Positions 49,410 to 61,380 of a DNA stretch of 64,000 nt are shown piece after piece. Position numbers and translations under genes: made by a program. Below the pieces are notes generated by a model, which saw only the letters and a program-made list of their open reading frames with translations, was not told the DNA's origin and made no database searches. Each line of letters starts with the position of its first letter. The first letter of the stretch is position 1. Location of the stretch: the NCBI GenBank assembly GCA_950106755.1, contig OX467083.1, positions 36,203,029 to 36,267,028 on the forward strand, in the 5' to 3' direction. The DNA is from Climacium dendroides. Taxonomy: Eukaryota > Streptophyta > Bryopsida > Hypnales > Climaciaceae.

Positions 49410-50278
49410 TAGTGGTTGGCGCTTGCTATGCTACACATTCACCATTAGAATTCTATTAGAATTTTTATGTATTATATATTATGCAAAACAAAAATTTCAA
49501 TAAATCTTCAAATAAAAATGACTAAAATCTTTGTGTGATTTTTTTTATAAGTAAGCATATATTGAAATGTACAATAGAAATTTATTGAATGATGAATGAA
49601 ATACATGCAATGGTAAATACTATAAAAGATACACATACATTAGAATGCATTACAAATTTGACTCCATTGTTACAAAAATGGCAAAATCGGTTCAATTTCT
49701 CAGATCATTTGGTAGTAGCAATAGAATTTTAAAATCATAAAAGCTCAAAGCTCACAAAAGCACAAAATCATAGAAGTGCAAAGAAGTGTAAAGCCAAGAG
49801 AAGCAATGAAATTGCTACCTCTATAATATCACCCTATAGATCCTCTCTAATATCATCTCAATTGCAACGACAATGTTATTTCTATAATATCACCTCAATT
49901 GCAACGACAATGTTATTTCTATAATATCACCTCAATTGCAACGACAATGTTATTTCTATAATATCACCTCAATTGCAACGACAATGTTATTTCTATAATA
50001 TCACCTCAATTGCAACGACTATATTGTTTCTATAATATCACCCTTTGTAAAAGTGATATTATAGAGGTGATTGCAAACTACTACTCTATTTCTGTAATAT
50101 AACATTGTGTGAATATATGATTTGTATGTATACATGATTGAAAATATTTTTACAAAATATTAAAAATAATTATTTTAAAGACTTATTGAAATCATTATCA
50201 TGCATTCTATTCAAATATATCAAATTTTTACTAATATGTGATACAATGAATGCGTAGCATAGCAAGCACGAGCCCCTA
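49410..50278 (+). mobile_element. TIR element copy 2, complete, 869 bp
   Basis: The left end TAGTGGTTGGCGCTTGCTAT...CATTCAC is matched by the inverted right end TAGGGGCTCGTGCTTGCTAT...CATTCAT. The terminal repeats are about 33 bp with several mismatches. The TAGNGG start recalls hAT elements, but no clean 8-bp target duplication is seen. It contains a 37-bp tandem array (49854-50038) and no coding region. A truncated relative is at 8368-8930. Confidence 0.7.
49854..50038. repeat. Five 37-bp tandem units
   Basis: The unit CACCTCAATTGCAACGACAA continues TGTTATTTCTATAATAT. Copies begin at 49854, 49891, 49928, 49965 and 50002, nearly identical, which points to recent expansion inside the element. 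Confidence 0.92.
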
Positions 50279-50286
50279 ATATCAAT

Positions 50287-51842
50287 AGTAGCATTTGTGA
50301 TATTACAGAGGAACTTATGATTTTAGTAGTATGATAGATGCTCCAAAGTGACAAAAATAGTCAAATGACATGAATGGAGTCTTCTACCATATAAATGAAC
50401 CACCCCTTTTCTTTGGCACTACAAGGTCAATTTGTACCATTAAAAAATTAATTTCTAAATCGCCAAATGGGAATATATCTTTGCTAAATAAAAATTCCAT
50501 TTCTATTTAAAATGTGGATGAAATTGCCAATTTCAAATGATAAAGTGAATTAATACAATTAAAAAGTATATTTTGGTCCCACAAATGAATGAACAAAGAA
50601 TTGAACTAGCCACCAAGTACTAAAGAATATACTAGATATGCAATTAAGAGAGTGGTAGTTGGGCTTGTAAGCAAAAAAAAGGCATCAAAATCTAATATGT
50701 CCAAATCAAGTTTTATTGTATAGAATCAAGTTTTATCACTTCTTTGGACCTATTGGACCTTGATTTCTATAGGTCCACATCCCTTTGACCACATATGTCT
50801 TTTACATATTCTATCCAAATCAAGTTTTATTGCATCTCTTCTAGCCTTTCTAAAGATAGTATTGCTTAGAATTAGGTTAAACAACCATTGCAACTATTTG
50901 TTGGATGACATTCAAGAATGGTATTTGAATAGAATATGCAAAAGATAAAAGTGGTCAAAGTTAAATTGGTGGACTTTCTTAAGTTGTGCCTTCAAGTTGA
51001 ACATGTACAATAAGCATCCTATTATTCTCAAGATTTTTTAGGGCAAGCTTTTAGGAGCACACTTGGATTTTCTAATCCTACTTTCACCCTAAAAGGACTT
51101 TGAGGCCAAAAAATGGCAGATGGATGACTTTCAAGATCACTGAAGAAATGAAGAATGACTTTTGTCAAAGTACCTTGGTGATAGGTCTCATCTTTTCAGA
51201 GTTAAGCCTCCCTTATTTGCACCGAAGAATGACTTTTGTCAAAGTACCTTGGTGATAGGTCTCATCTTTTCAGAGTTAAGCCTCCCTTATTTGCACCCGT
51301 ATTTGTGCCAGTTTGTGGCTGCTCTTGAAACGAAAATTAGTGATCTAACTAGGTCAATTGACTCGTAGCCAAATAGGGTGGCTTACCACCGCAACAATTG
51401 CATCTAATACCTCCTACCAAACCTCTAAATGCTGGTGCAAAGAACAGCGGAATCCTTACCTATGCCTGGATACACATGATCAATGAAGCAGGCATCTCAG
51501 ATACCATATAACACAATTTGATCTTGTCACTTTGGCCCTCCCCGCCCAGGCAGTCAGGTTGAAAAAATGACATTTTACTGCCACTTTAAGCGGAAGATTA
51601 GCATGGTGTGCTGAAATGACAAAACAGCTCCGGACCACGTGGCTCGAAGGAGGCTCGTGATGAAGCCCTTCACATAAATCAACAAGCAAAATGCAACAAC
51701 CCAGGCAAAAAATCCAAATCCAAACATCAAGTGTGACATCTCCTTTTGTCAAAGGCGATCCGATTATGAGACCAATTTCGTTACTTCAATTAACCAAAGA
51801 ATATTTCTTGAGTTTTATGAAGTACCACCCTCAGATCCAAAT
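50287..51842. other. Spacer with 74-bp tandem duplication
   Basis: No gene recognised. An exact tandem duplication is present at 51151-51298. The region 51400-51842 is the downstream side of the eIF2B delta gene. Confidence 0.5.
51151..51298. repeat. Two 74-bp tandem units
   Basis: AAGAATGACTTTTGTCAAAG...CTTATTTGCACC(G) occurs at 51151-51224 and 51225-51298, essentially identical. The 68-codon plus frame here is an artefact of the duplication. Confidence 0.93.
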
Positions 51843-54800
51843 CTATATTGCAGGTTCTTTCCTGTATTCTCTAAGTATCACAGGCACACTGGTGGGAGGA
51901 ACCTGCAAAATGACAACAAACATTTATATAAACTTATCATCCACATCCAGTAAGCCCCCCATGTACTACATAGTAAAAGGTCCGCTTGAATCTGACAAGG
52001 ACTCAAATTACAAAAACCTCCCCGTGAATCAACCTATCGATATCAAATCAAGCAAACTAATTACAAAGCGCTTTCAATCCAGTAGAGTTGAGTCAACCAA
52101 TAGCACCAATTGCAAAATTCGAAGCCAATGGTCGACAAGTTAGAAATTAACATAAACAAAATTTCTAAATAGTTTCTCACCATGCCAAGCTCCGTAATGA
52201 TCATCGAGACATAATCTGCAGGCGTGGCGTCATATCTGCAACCCCAAAAACAAATCGAAATTTCAAATCACTCAAAATCACACTCGAAAATCCAAAAGGA
52301 ATTACGACAGGTTGGTACAGATGCTATTTAGTGTAACAACAAAACTAGTAATGATATGAGAGTTGAAAGCGATAACACTCTAAAAGCACCAAATGCGTTG
52401 CTAGTATACGTGTGACATACTTTGCTGATAGTCAGCCTTGCATTTACATATTTCAGACGGAAAGTTTTCATGTAAGAACACATACGTGAGGTTTAAGAGC
52501 TGCAAATGATCGTTCTCAGCCCAGCCTTCAAGGGCTGAATCATTCCGCCCAGCGACCTTCACCAATGCATCAGGATCACCTGCAACCAAGCGCATACATA
52601 TTATCAAGGGAAACCCATAGATCCACAAATCGACTAGTCAAAGCACATCTTGCCTACTTGGCAGGCAGGGTCTCCGTTGGCGCTGACAGTTCATCATCAT
52701 AACATCGTAATGATGAGTAACTGACAATGACGATACCAAGGACCCTCTGGTCCAAGCCACTCCTTTAACTAACCTGTCACCTAACAACTATAAACAATAT
52801 AGCTAAAGGAGCAAGGCAAATTGACGGAATCACAAACTCTTGAGCGGATGGCAATGACAAGTCTGAAGAAAAAACATCTGATGAACAAAAGCAAGGCAAG
52901 ACTAACAGGAGACGAAGGCTCAGCAGATAAGATCAGAAAAGAAACCTTCACGTTCCTTGAATGAAAGATGGTAAGATATAAAACTAGCTTCCACATCAAC
53001 TAACAAAAAAGGAGCCACTCGGCCCACAGACGAAGAATGTAACATACCCAGTTCATTGGAGGTGATTGAATCAAGTTGCACCCGCTCATGAAACTTGTAA
53101 GTCTCACAACATATCATGACAGGCACGCCATACGCATGAGCCACCATGGCAACACAAGCCGTTCCAACTCTTGAATAAACCGTCCCGTTAGCCAAAACAG
53201 ATGCAGCCCCAAGGAACACACGAGTCACTTCTTGCATGATGTATGGAGCAGCATTTGTATGGGTATAGGTACAATGAATATCTTTGCTAAGTAGTGAACG
53301 CAGGAGACGTCTCCCTTCTAGTTTCGGCCGGGAATCGATAATCACAACTCGGAACTTTTTGCCCATTTCTTTTGCCCTCACTAAGATCATTTCTACAACA
53401 CAGGAATATCCATGAGTAAGCAAAACATCTCCGTCTCTGATTTTAGTCACCGCATGCTTGACGATCTCTTTATCTGCAAAGACTATCTTCTCCAGTACAA
53501 AGGTATCAATCTCTGAAACCAGATTCGCTTTGGCTTCAGTCTCAGGGAGAGTCAGATCCAGCTTTGCAATTCGTGCTTTAAGGAAACGGATTGCGTTGCC
53601 CATGCTTATCGAAAGGGGCCTGCAGGTGAAAATCATAATCAATACATGAAAAACCATGTGATAATAAGCACCGAAATTTCAAAGCAAGAGTAAGTGATCG
53701 TCACAGTACTACATCAATTTAATAGATTAGTAAATGATCGTAATCAAGTATTTCAATGCAGATGAGCAATACTTCGTGGTTACCGTACTCTGAACTAGTA
53801 CAGTTGTATATGTAAAGGCCACCCATGTGAGAAACTACCGATAGCTGGTTTTCCAATGCGATTAAATCACATTAAAACTATTGGTTTAAACTTGCCTGCA
53901 AGTAATGAGAAAGTTGACATGATTGTTGGTCCTGGTCACCAGGTCACGGATCAATGTCTTCTCAGGAGGCGTTTCGTAATCTATTATCATAGTTCGAAGA
54001 GCCATCAACATGGCCACGCAACGCGCATTTCCACCCACTATATCTCCAGTCAAGTACTGCAGACCAACCTGCCCCGCCCATAGAAGTTCCAATCCCAAGT
54101 TTTATCTAATAGTCGACAGATAAAGTATGAAGAGTTGGGATCAATATATAGATATAAAAGATGAGCACAAACATAAACAAAAGAATGTGTCATCTGTAAT
54201 GTAGACTACAAACTACACACAGGATAATAGTGGCAGGAAATCTCTTCAAAGCAAGGCGACAAGTGAAGATGACATATTATAATGATCAAGGTCAAATTAC
54301 GTTATCCTGCACACTTTATATTTCCTCTTCTCTAAAGTGGACGAGGACATGCTTGGGTGATAACAGGGGCCCAAACCTGATAGACTGCTGGATGCGGGTG
54401 TGTGGCATCGTCTTGAAAGAATTTAGCCTCCAGAGAAGGTAGCTGTGTCCCATACACAAATTGAGGTAAGTGCCTGAAAAGTTCAACACGGTTCTTCGTC
54501 TCTGTTTGTTCCACTATAGACCGCCTTTTAGCCTTTGCTACTTTTTCCATGTCGTCGAATTGGAGACGGGGAGCTGGAACCTCCTTCTTCTTCTCCTTTT
54601 CGCTGAACTTATCTGATCCTTTCCGTTCATGATGTGCGCCCTTCTTCTCTGATACAGCATCCTTCTTTCCTTTCAAGCTCTTGGGCTGACTGCTCTCGCC
54701 TCCGGCTGCAACTTTAGCACCTTCTAGCAAAAGCAAACATAGACTCATTAAGTTCAGATAAATTTGCAAAACAATAGTGCCGAAAAAATAACTGGCAAAG

Positions 54801-56218
54801 CAAAAGTATGTCATGAGGCATCTCGATATTATAACGCAAAGCGCTCCAAAGTAAGTTAAACAGCGTTTATATTAAATAATATTCAGTAGCATAGCATCAT
54901 GCCCTTAGCTGTTCATCATCCATACTCACTGACATGTTGATTGCATAAAGTGCTGGACAAGCATCTGAAGACAGCGTTCATCTGATCTCCATTGTAGCCT
55001 CCAACGTAAGGCATAGCCTAATTAAAAAATTAGAATTCAGAAGCGCTTACCAACTTCTTTACTCGCCAGTTTCGCTGCCCGTTCTGCCTCCTGTTTCGCC
55101 CTCCTTTCGGCTTTTGATGTCCTCTCTTTCAGCGGCTTAGATCCTATAAACAGGACACTACACTGATGAAACGTACCCTAAACCAGATATTTCAGAAAAA
55201 GGCATTCAATACGCCAAACCCTCTAAAATGCGTTTAGAAAAGGGTCATCAGAGTATGAAGAAGCATACCATCAGCTGGAGGCGCTACCTCGCTACCTGTC
55301 AAAGCTGGGATACCTTGGTTGTTGATTTTCGGACCTTTACCAAGCTTGCCGCCAGTTAAAACACCCTCTGCCGGCACTGAGCCAATCGTCGGATCTGAGA
55401 TCTTCTGCTTAATCCTCTCCGAGAAACCTCCGGCTGTACTTCCGGTTGGTCTACCCAGTGGTGAAGATTCAGCAACACTTTCTGCGACAACACCGAATCC
55501 CTCATTGACTGTGCTCCCTGCATGCAGAGTACAATCATAAAGCAACTCTATAGCTCCCACGACACATGATCTTCAGAGTAAAACTGTGACTTCTGGAAAA
55601 AGGCCCTTCAGGCAAGCACCTCTACGGAGCCCTAATTTCTTGAGACAAGAAAATTTAAGCACGAAACATTGCGAAGGTCCGCATAACTACAAGAATTTAC
55701 ATGCAACATTTACATAGACTGCAGATGTTAGGGAAGCCTTGCGATAGAGGCTCTTTCATCAGCGTTCTAAATTTTCCAAAGATAGCAGGAACATTACACA
55801 TACATACTGATACAGATTCGATGACCAAATCAATAAAGTGAAAACAAACTGAACTTTACAACGACGGTGAAATCAGCACATGTGGAACGTGAATGAGCAA
55901 CAAACCTCCTTTGCTAGAAGGCAGCGATGATCCCTCCAGTACAGGATCGGCAGGACTGTAACTAGCAGATGGAGTCGAGGGGATTTCCACGGTGTAAGAT
56001 GGTGATGATACCGCCACAGGCTCTGTCTTCTGAGGGATTTCGATAACAGGTCGCGTTGGAACAATAGTAACGGGTGTAGGCGAATTGGCAGTTAAATTTA
56101 CAACTTCCCTTTCGCTCCCCATTCCTGATCCCTCACCCGGAATGTCGGTGTTCGGGGTCACAAAACCAACCTGACGCACCTTGGGACCTATCACTAACGA
56201 CCGCCGTCTGGGATCCAT
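51843..56218 (-). CDS. Translation initiation factor eIF2B delta subunit
   Basis: eIF2B is the GTP-GDP exchange factor for eIF2 and the delta subunit belongs to its regulatory core. Nine coding exons: 56218-55906, 55517-55269, 55143-55051, 54723-54377, 54068-53896, 53619-53048, 52579-52486, 52235-52181 and 51902-51843. They sum to 1956 nt (651 aa) and every phase closes. The start MDPRRRSLVIGPKVRQVGF matches the plant N-terminus and is the first in-frame ATG. A low-complexity N-terminal region and a Lys/Glu/Ala-rich helix (SKPLKERTSKAERRAKQEAE) precede the IF-2B domain (about 335-650). Domain marks are ISMGNAIRFLK, GDVLLTHGYSCVVE, FRVVIIDSRPKLEGRRLL, YSRVGTACVAMVAHAYGVPV and CCETYKFHERV, then YDATPADYVSMIITELGM and VPPTSVPVILREYRKE. 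Intron 5 has a GC donor (AG|GCAAGT). Exon 4 has a TAG/AAG double acceptor. Confidence 0.95.
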
Positions 56219-56398
56219 AGCGCCTACCACTCTTCACCACATCCACAGCTGAAATCGAACTTACTAGAGCCCTGCCGAGAACGCTATTTTTTTAAGCGAT
56301 GCTCCACACGGCAAAGGACGTAAGAACCTCTAGGTGCAGTACGTCTACCTCGCAATGCTTTAGTGCAAGCATTCTTCGCGCAGCGAGATCAACTGATC
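56219..56398 (-). promoter_or_regulatory. 5' leader of eIF2B delta with uORF and leader-intron acceptor
   Basis: A good intron acceptor (poly-T then GTAG|GATCAG, reading minus) ends at 56399, so the leader is probably spliced. The leader exon contains a 26-codon upstream frame (56372-56292, MLALKHCEVDVLHL...) that stops 73 nt before the main ATG. If transcribed, it could lower or condition translation of the factor. Confidence 0.5.
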
Positions 56399-57240
56399 CT
56401 ACAAAAAAAAAAGGGTATAACATGTCAACCTGCCAATAAAAAAGAGCAATTCCTGTCCCTTATCCGCCCATTTCACAAAGCAGATTTCACTACTCTACGG
56501 AGAGAACTGAACAAGATTCCCTCAGTGCAGATACAACCCTAAAGCTATTATCACGCCAATTAAAATTCAGTCTGGGACGCTGCAAATTTGACTTGAATCT
56601 TTAGAACTAGGTCAAGAACTAAGCCCTACGTTGTGTCGGCATTATAAAGTGAGGACAGCAATCTTAATTGGACAAACACAATAGGGTAAAGTGCGAATTT
56701 TGGAAGCTTTGGAGAGAGAGAGAAATTCCATCGTGCTGAACTCTCCAGAAACGGAGAAAACCCGTTCTGACCACCTAAAACCCTAAAACCCTAAAACCCC
56801 GAACGATGACAACTTCTCAATTTTCCTCGGAGAGCCGGCACGAGCAACGAAACGTCGTCCCCAGGACACAGCACCGGAACTCATCAAATAGAAAAAAACA
56901 TCCTCTAATCTGGAATCAATCTCCGAAATCACATACAATTGCGCTAAAAGTTATGTACAAGACTCAAAATTATTCATTCTCAAAATAGCAGGGTACGTCG
57001 CAGAAACCAGAAGAAGAAGAACTCCGGTCCAATTGGGCCAGCGTGAATGAATCACTCAAGACCCCACTCGCAGAAACCAATGCCACCTTGACGACCAAGA
57101 AAGTGAATCTGCAAGGGGTTCAGAGGGCATCCCTTGGTGGCAATGTACTGTACAGACTTAACAGAGGGCTTAACGAGAAGGACGACAGCAGAGGGAGACC
57201 GGCGGACAAACTCCGTCGTCAGTTTGATACTTCACAGGGG
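56399..57240 (-). promoter_or_regulatory. eIF2B delta promoter side with telo-box repeats
   Basis: Three tandem AAAACCCT units (CCTAAAACCCTAAAACCCTA and flank, 56775-56800) lie 560 bp before the start codon. The telo-box AAACCCTAA is known in plants upstream of translation-related genes. A GGAGAGAGAGAGAAA tract lies at 56709-56725. A plus frame begins 12 bp after the telo-boxes (56806-56988) and another at 57043-57243; neither is recognised, though a divergent transcript cannot be excluded. Confidence 0.5.
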
Positions 57241-57440
57241 TAAGAGCATCTCCACTGGCATACCCCACACCGGCCCGACTCCATTACTTATTGTCAGTTG
57301 TCAGGTACTAGGGCTTATTCACATGCACTGGGGTTCCGCCTGCCCGCAAAATTTTCACCCCGCCCCCAACAAGCCCGCCCGGCCCAAAACCCTGAACCGC
57401 ACGCTCCGAACTCCGTCGCAATTCCTCCGCGCGAGCTGCT

Positions 57441-57516
57441 GTGACCATACACTGGCTTCAAAATGTGTATGTCTTGGCAAACAAGCATACACATTTTCAA
57501 GCCAGTGTATGGCCAC
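57441..57516. repeat. Hairpin with 27-bp arms
   Basis: 57445-57471 (CCATACACTGGCTTCAAAAT...) and 57486-57512 are reverse complements with a single mismatch, around a 14-nt loop. Pairing extends weakly by three more bases. Candidate hairpin RNA or a tiny foldback element. Confidence 0.6.
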
Positions 57517-58330
57517 CACCCATAAGAGATTAAAGGCCTTTTATATTTCTTAAAAAATTGTAGGGCCACCACTAGGGTTTGTAAAGGATTGTATTGTGAG
57601 AACTTTTATCAAAAAATACTTTTTATATGTCAAAGGGTCCTTCATTACAAATGTCAACATGAAGTAGAAGGTAAAAAAAATTAGCATATGTGTAGTTTTA
57701 AATGTACTTTACAATCTTCTAGCCTAGAAAATAGTGAATTTTAAAAAATATAATTATTAATTGTTTGTAAGAAGAATTTTGATGATATTAGTTTAGTCCA
57801 AAAATCCATTGTTGAGTAAGGGTTTACGTCAATGGTAAGTTCATTAAGATAAAATTTTCCCTCAATATCATAGGAAGTACTATTCTTTTCTCCTACATTG
57901 CACTTCATCATACATGAATATGTATTGAAAATTAGATATGAAAATTGGAACCATAAAGGACTAATATAAATTTCAAAAATGTCTTGTATGTTAAGGATCC
58001 TACATTTAAAAGATAAATACAAATATGAAAAAGTGACAATCTATCATACATAGGTATACATTGTCAATTGTAAATGCATTTACAAATAGTTTGTTAATAA
58101 TGTAGTTTTCTATTTTAAACCTTTCTACTTGCCCACTTTAAAGGAGAAGAAGGAAGGAAGCCAAAGCCCTAATAGACACTTCATTCTTATTTGAACACTT
58201 GCACTTGTTATCTTAGACATTTGGGGTTGTAGGGAGAGTTTTTCCTAAACACTTTGAGGATTCTTTTCATGAACTCTAGTGCTATTTCTTAAAGATTATA
58301 GAGAAAGGATTGTTTTTCAAGAGTTGAGGA
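57517..58330. other. AT-rich spacer
   Basis: No gene or complete element is visible; frames are chance-like. Confidence 0.5.
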
Positions 58331-58332
58331 GT

Positions 58333-58460
58333 GTTTGTTTAGGGTCTCCATTGCTAAGTGTTCAGGGCAATTGGCTTGTTTAGAATCTCCATTGCTAAGT
58401 ATTTAGGGTACTTTGTTTGTTTAGAATCCCTATTGCTAAGTGTTTTGGGCATTTGCTTTT
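58333..58460. repeat. Three 41-bp tandem units
   Basis: TTTAG(G/A)(G/A)TCTCCATTGCTAAG-type units at 58340, 58381 and 58422, diverged by several bases. Confidence 0.75.
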
Positions 58461-58507
58461 TCATTCTAAAAGAGTATCTACAAAGATTTTCAAGTTAGGC
58501 GTGGTTT

Positions 58508-60330
58508 ATTACAGAGGAAAATAATGAGTTTAGAATAGATGAGTGTTACTATCCTTTTGATTTGGAATATGTTCTAGGAATTGAAGACATACTTCATAGA
58601 GCTTGTAGAAGTGAAGGAGCCACTTCTTCTTCAACCTTCAAGGATGCCTACTTTTACTTGTCAAATTTTGAATCTAACTCTAGTGGCAATGAAGATATAG
58701 AGGAGACATTTGAAGGAACTACTTTGTTAGGAACTACTTTTTGTTCTAAATGCTACAATGCAATGGTAAGATGTGTCTTGGCTATTCATTGTTCAAATGA
58801 GTATTTCATGGTGTTTGATTATCAATCATGGTTTCTTAAGAATGATAAAGATTTTTTTCAGAAATAACTGATTGATGTCCTATATGCACTACATGTATTT
58901 GTAATGTTTTTTACTTTGTAGATAGACAATCTACTTAAGGAGAATCAACACCTTAAGAAAAGAATGTGAAAGGTAAACCATATGGTTGTCTAAGCTAGAT
59001 TCAATAGCAACACACCAGATGATATAAAAACTTATTGTTCATCAATTGAAACCCCCTCTATGAACTCAAGTCCATCCTTGCGATTATTGAAGCAAAAGAG
59101 CTTGCAACCAAAAAGTGTCATGTGTCATATTCTCATAATCTTAACAATACCACTGACTTAGGCTTGGTTCAACCATCTAATACGTTAAATAATTGCTTTG
59201 GCGATGGCAATTTTTCCCTAGTGCGTCAATCATCATTCAAAGGTAGGCCGGAAGTTTCCATCCCCTTGAAAAAATTACATTTCAGTGGGAGAATCATGAT
59301 AATTAACATAGTATGCTTTATTAAGCTACTAGTTTCATTTGTTGATCCTTCAACTGCTTGCAATTCCACATATGGGAATTTAAGGCAGTTAGATTTAACA
59401 TTTTTAGATTGCTACTAATTTAGAAGGCAAATTGCGAAGTATATCGCCCTCAAATTTTTTTTTGTTGAGATTGTTTGTGTGAAGATTGAGGAAGAACCCA
59501 TTGCTTTGTCACTGTATAAAGATTAACGAGTCTCTTCTATAAGATGAGGCCCTCCATGCCCTAACTTGCCCTGCAATTGGGTCCTGAAAAGCGTAGTTAG
59601 GGGGAATCATCTCTTGATCCCAAAAATGTCACACACACTACATCACTTGTCAAACGAGCGTTGCATTTCCTTATCCCAGAGAGGACAAGGATCTCATTCA
59701 TGGAGAAACCAAAAAAGTCCATAGCAACGAAACAAGTTCACTATATCTATGATTGATATGCTAGTTCTGAAAACTTGGAAGTTTATTCGGGTCAACTTTC
59801 TTGGAAGTGGTGTATTTTGATTTTGTAGGACTTTACATTTTGACCAACATTGTCATTGCACTTACATTCAGATAAGCTAGTTGCATATGGATGATTATTG
59901 GTTTCATGGTGTTAGAAATCAACTTAACTGCACTGAGGTGTTTTTACACAAGTTGCCTCTTCATCAACTCTCAAGACTAGTGCTTCTGCCTTGGTAACTA
60001 CATTAATTTTTCTAGACAAGCACACAAAAGTATTGACTTAGTGAGGAATAGGGTATTATTTATGTTATTCTTGTTCTTACTTGGATAGTTATTTCTATGT
60101 GCATGCATTACAATATGTAAATTTCAACTGATCTAGAACTCCCTTTGTTTCAAATTAAATTAAGAGGAGGTGGTGATAATCCCACTACAATTGGAGAAAT
60201 GCATGCAAAACTAGAGTGGGGAATGTCTACTTTACATGAGGAGCAAAAAAAGTAAGTATTGGAATGGTTGCATTTGTATTTAGAGATTGCTGCTAATTCA
60301 ACTCAATTACTGAACAAGGTGAGTCTTTTC
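58508..60330 (+). pseudogene. Decayed multi-exon coding relic, unknown family
   Basis: The first piece, 58508-58765, follows a TTTATTACAG acceptor, is open (ENNEFRIDECYYPFDLEYVL ... CSKCYNAM) and ends at a GTAAGA donor. A second starts after TTTGTAG at 58921 (IDNLLKENQHLKKRM, coiled-coil-like) and ends in TGA. Later open pieces are 59080-59417 (SYSHNLNNTTDLGL...) and 60140-60320 (DNPTTIGEMHAKLEWGMSTL...), the last with a stop near 60250. Codon use looks protein-like, but the frame is broken and no family is recognised. It could be a dead host gene or a transposon ORF. Confidence 0.35.
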
Positions 60331-61380
60331 TTTGTGTATAGACAGGATCAAAATTACATCAAGATTTTGATAGATGTAGGTGATTTCACTTCAATACCTT
60401 AGGCACCAAAAAGTTGTTCAATAACTTCTAACTAAAGAACTTGTGTAAAAAAAACAGAAGACAGGAAAACAAACTAGAAGCAAAGACACAAAAAGTTGCA
60501 AGGTGACAACCCAATATTCTTACACCTCCAAATCAAAAATGTTGTCTGAAAGTGTAAGTTTCAAAGTGTGAAGTGGTAATGCATCTATGTTTGCTTTTAG
60601 AATTGTGACTTGTGCACTTAATAATTTCAATGTCACAATTCAGAATTTTGTTCAATTCTCTCAACAAAGTTAAGGATCATTAAATTGCAATGAATAGGAC
60701 AACTTTAAACTTATCAAAATATTTTAAAGCATTCAACTCACCTTTTTTTTGGCTATTCCAGGTATTCATAATTTTAGCCAACCATTGGCAACTCCACTAT
60801 TAATGGAACAGCCATCCATAATGTTTGATGTGCCTCCAAAAATACTGCAATGATTTTCTTCAAGAATATTGTCTATATTTTGATTTAAGAAACAAAAATA
60901 ATACATGTGATACTAGCTGCATGCTGTAATTGCTATCATTACAAGAAAATGTTTACACCAATATTTGAATATATAAAAGTGGAAATAGAAATAAAGTAGA
61001 TGCCTTTTATGTCCAAAATTTAGTTCTTGTGTACCTAACCATACTGTATACTATCATTGCTTCACATTTATTAATACATTTTTTTAATATTTTATACCTA
61101 TACAATTAGATTTGTTCTTAGGACCTTGTGTGCTCTAAAAAGGTTGTAATGACTGTCCTCTATTGTCTTTACTATTGTGTTGTAAAAGAGTATTATCCCT
61201 GTAAAGAAGTCATTTTCTTGCATCCTCTATTTTGGGTTCTTTTGTGTAACTGCAGGTGATGACCTCAATTGACTATGTTGGGTGGATGTGATTGATTCTA
61301 CATGCCATTTATTGTTTGTGGAGGTTCATATGACACTGCAGTGCTTATTTTCGATGCAAAAGTTCAAGGTACTTCTTTCA
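60331..61380. other. AT-rich spacer
   Basis: Nothing recognisable between the two relics. Confidence 0.45.

Noticed and set aside
51691..52143. 150-codon plus frame
   Set aside because: Antisense to the last exon and intron of eIF2B delta.
60136..60165. Possible Stowaway end (ACTCCCTTTGTTTCAAATTAA)
   Set aside because: No inverted partner; the segment fits the coding relic around it.
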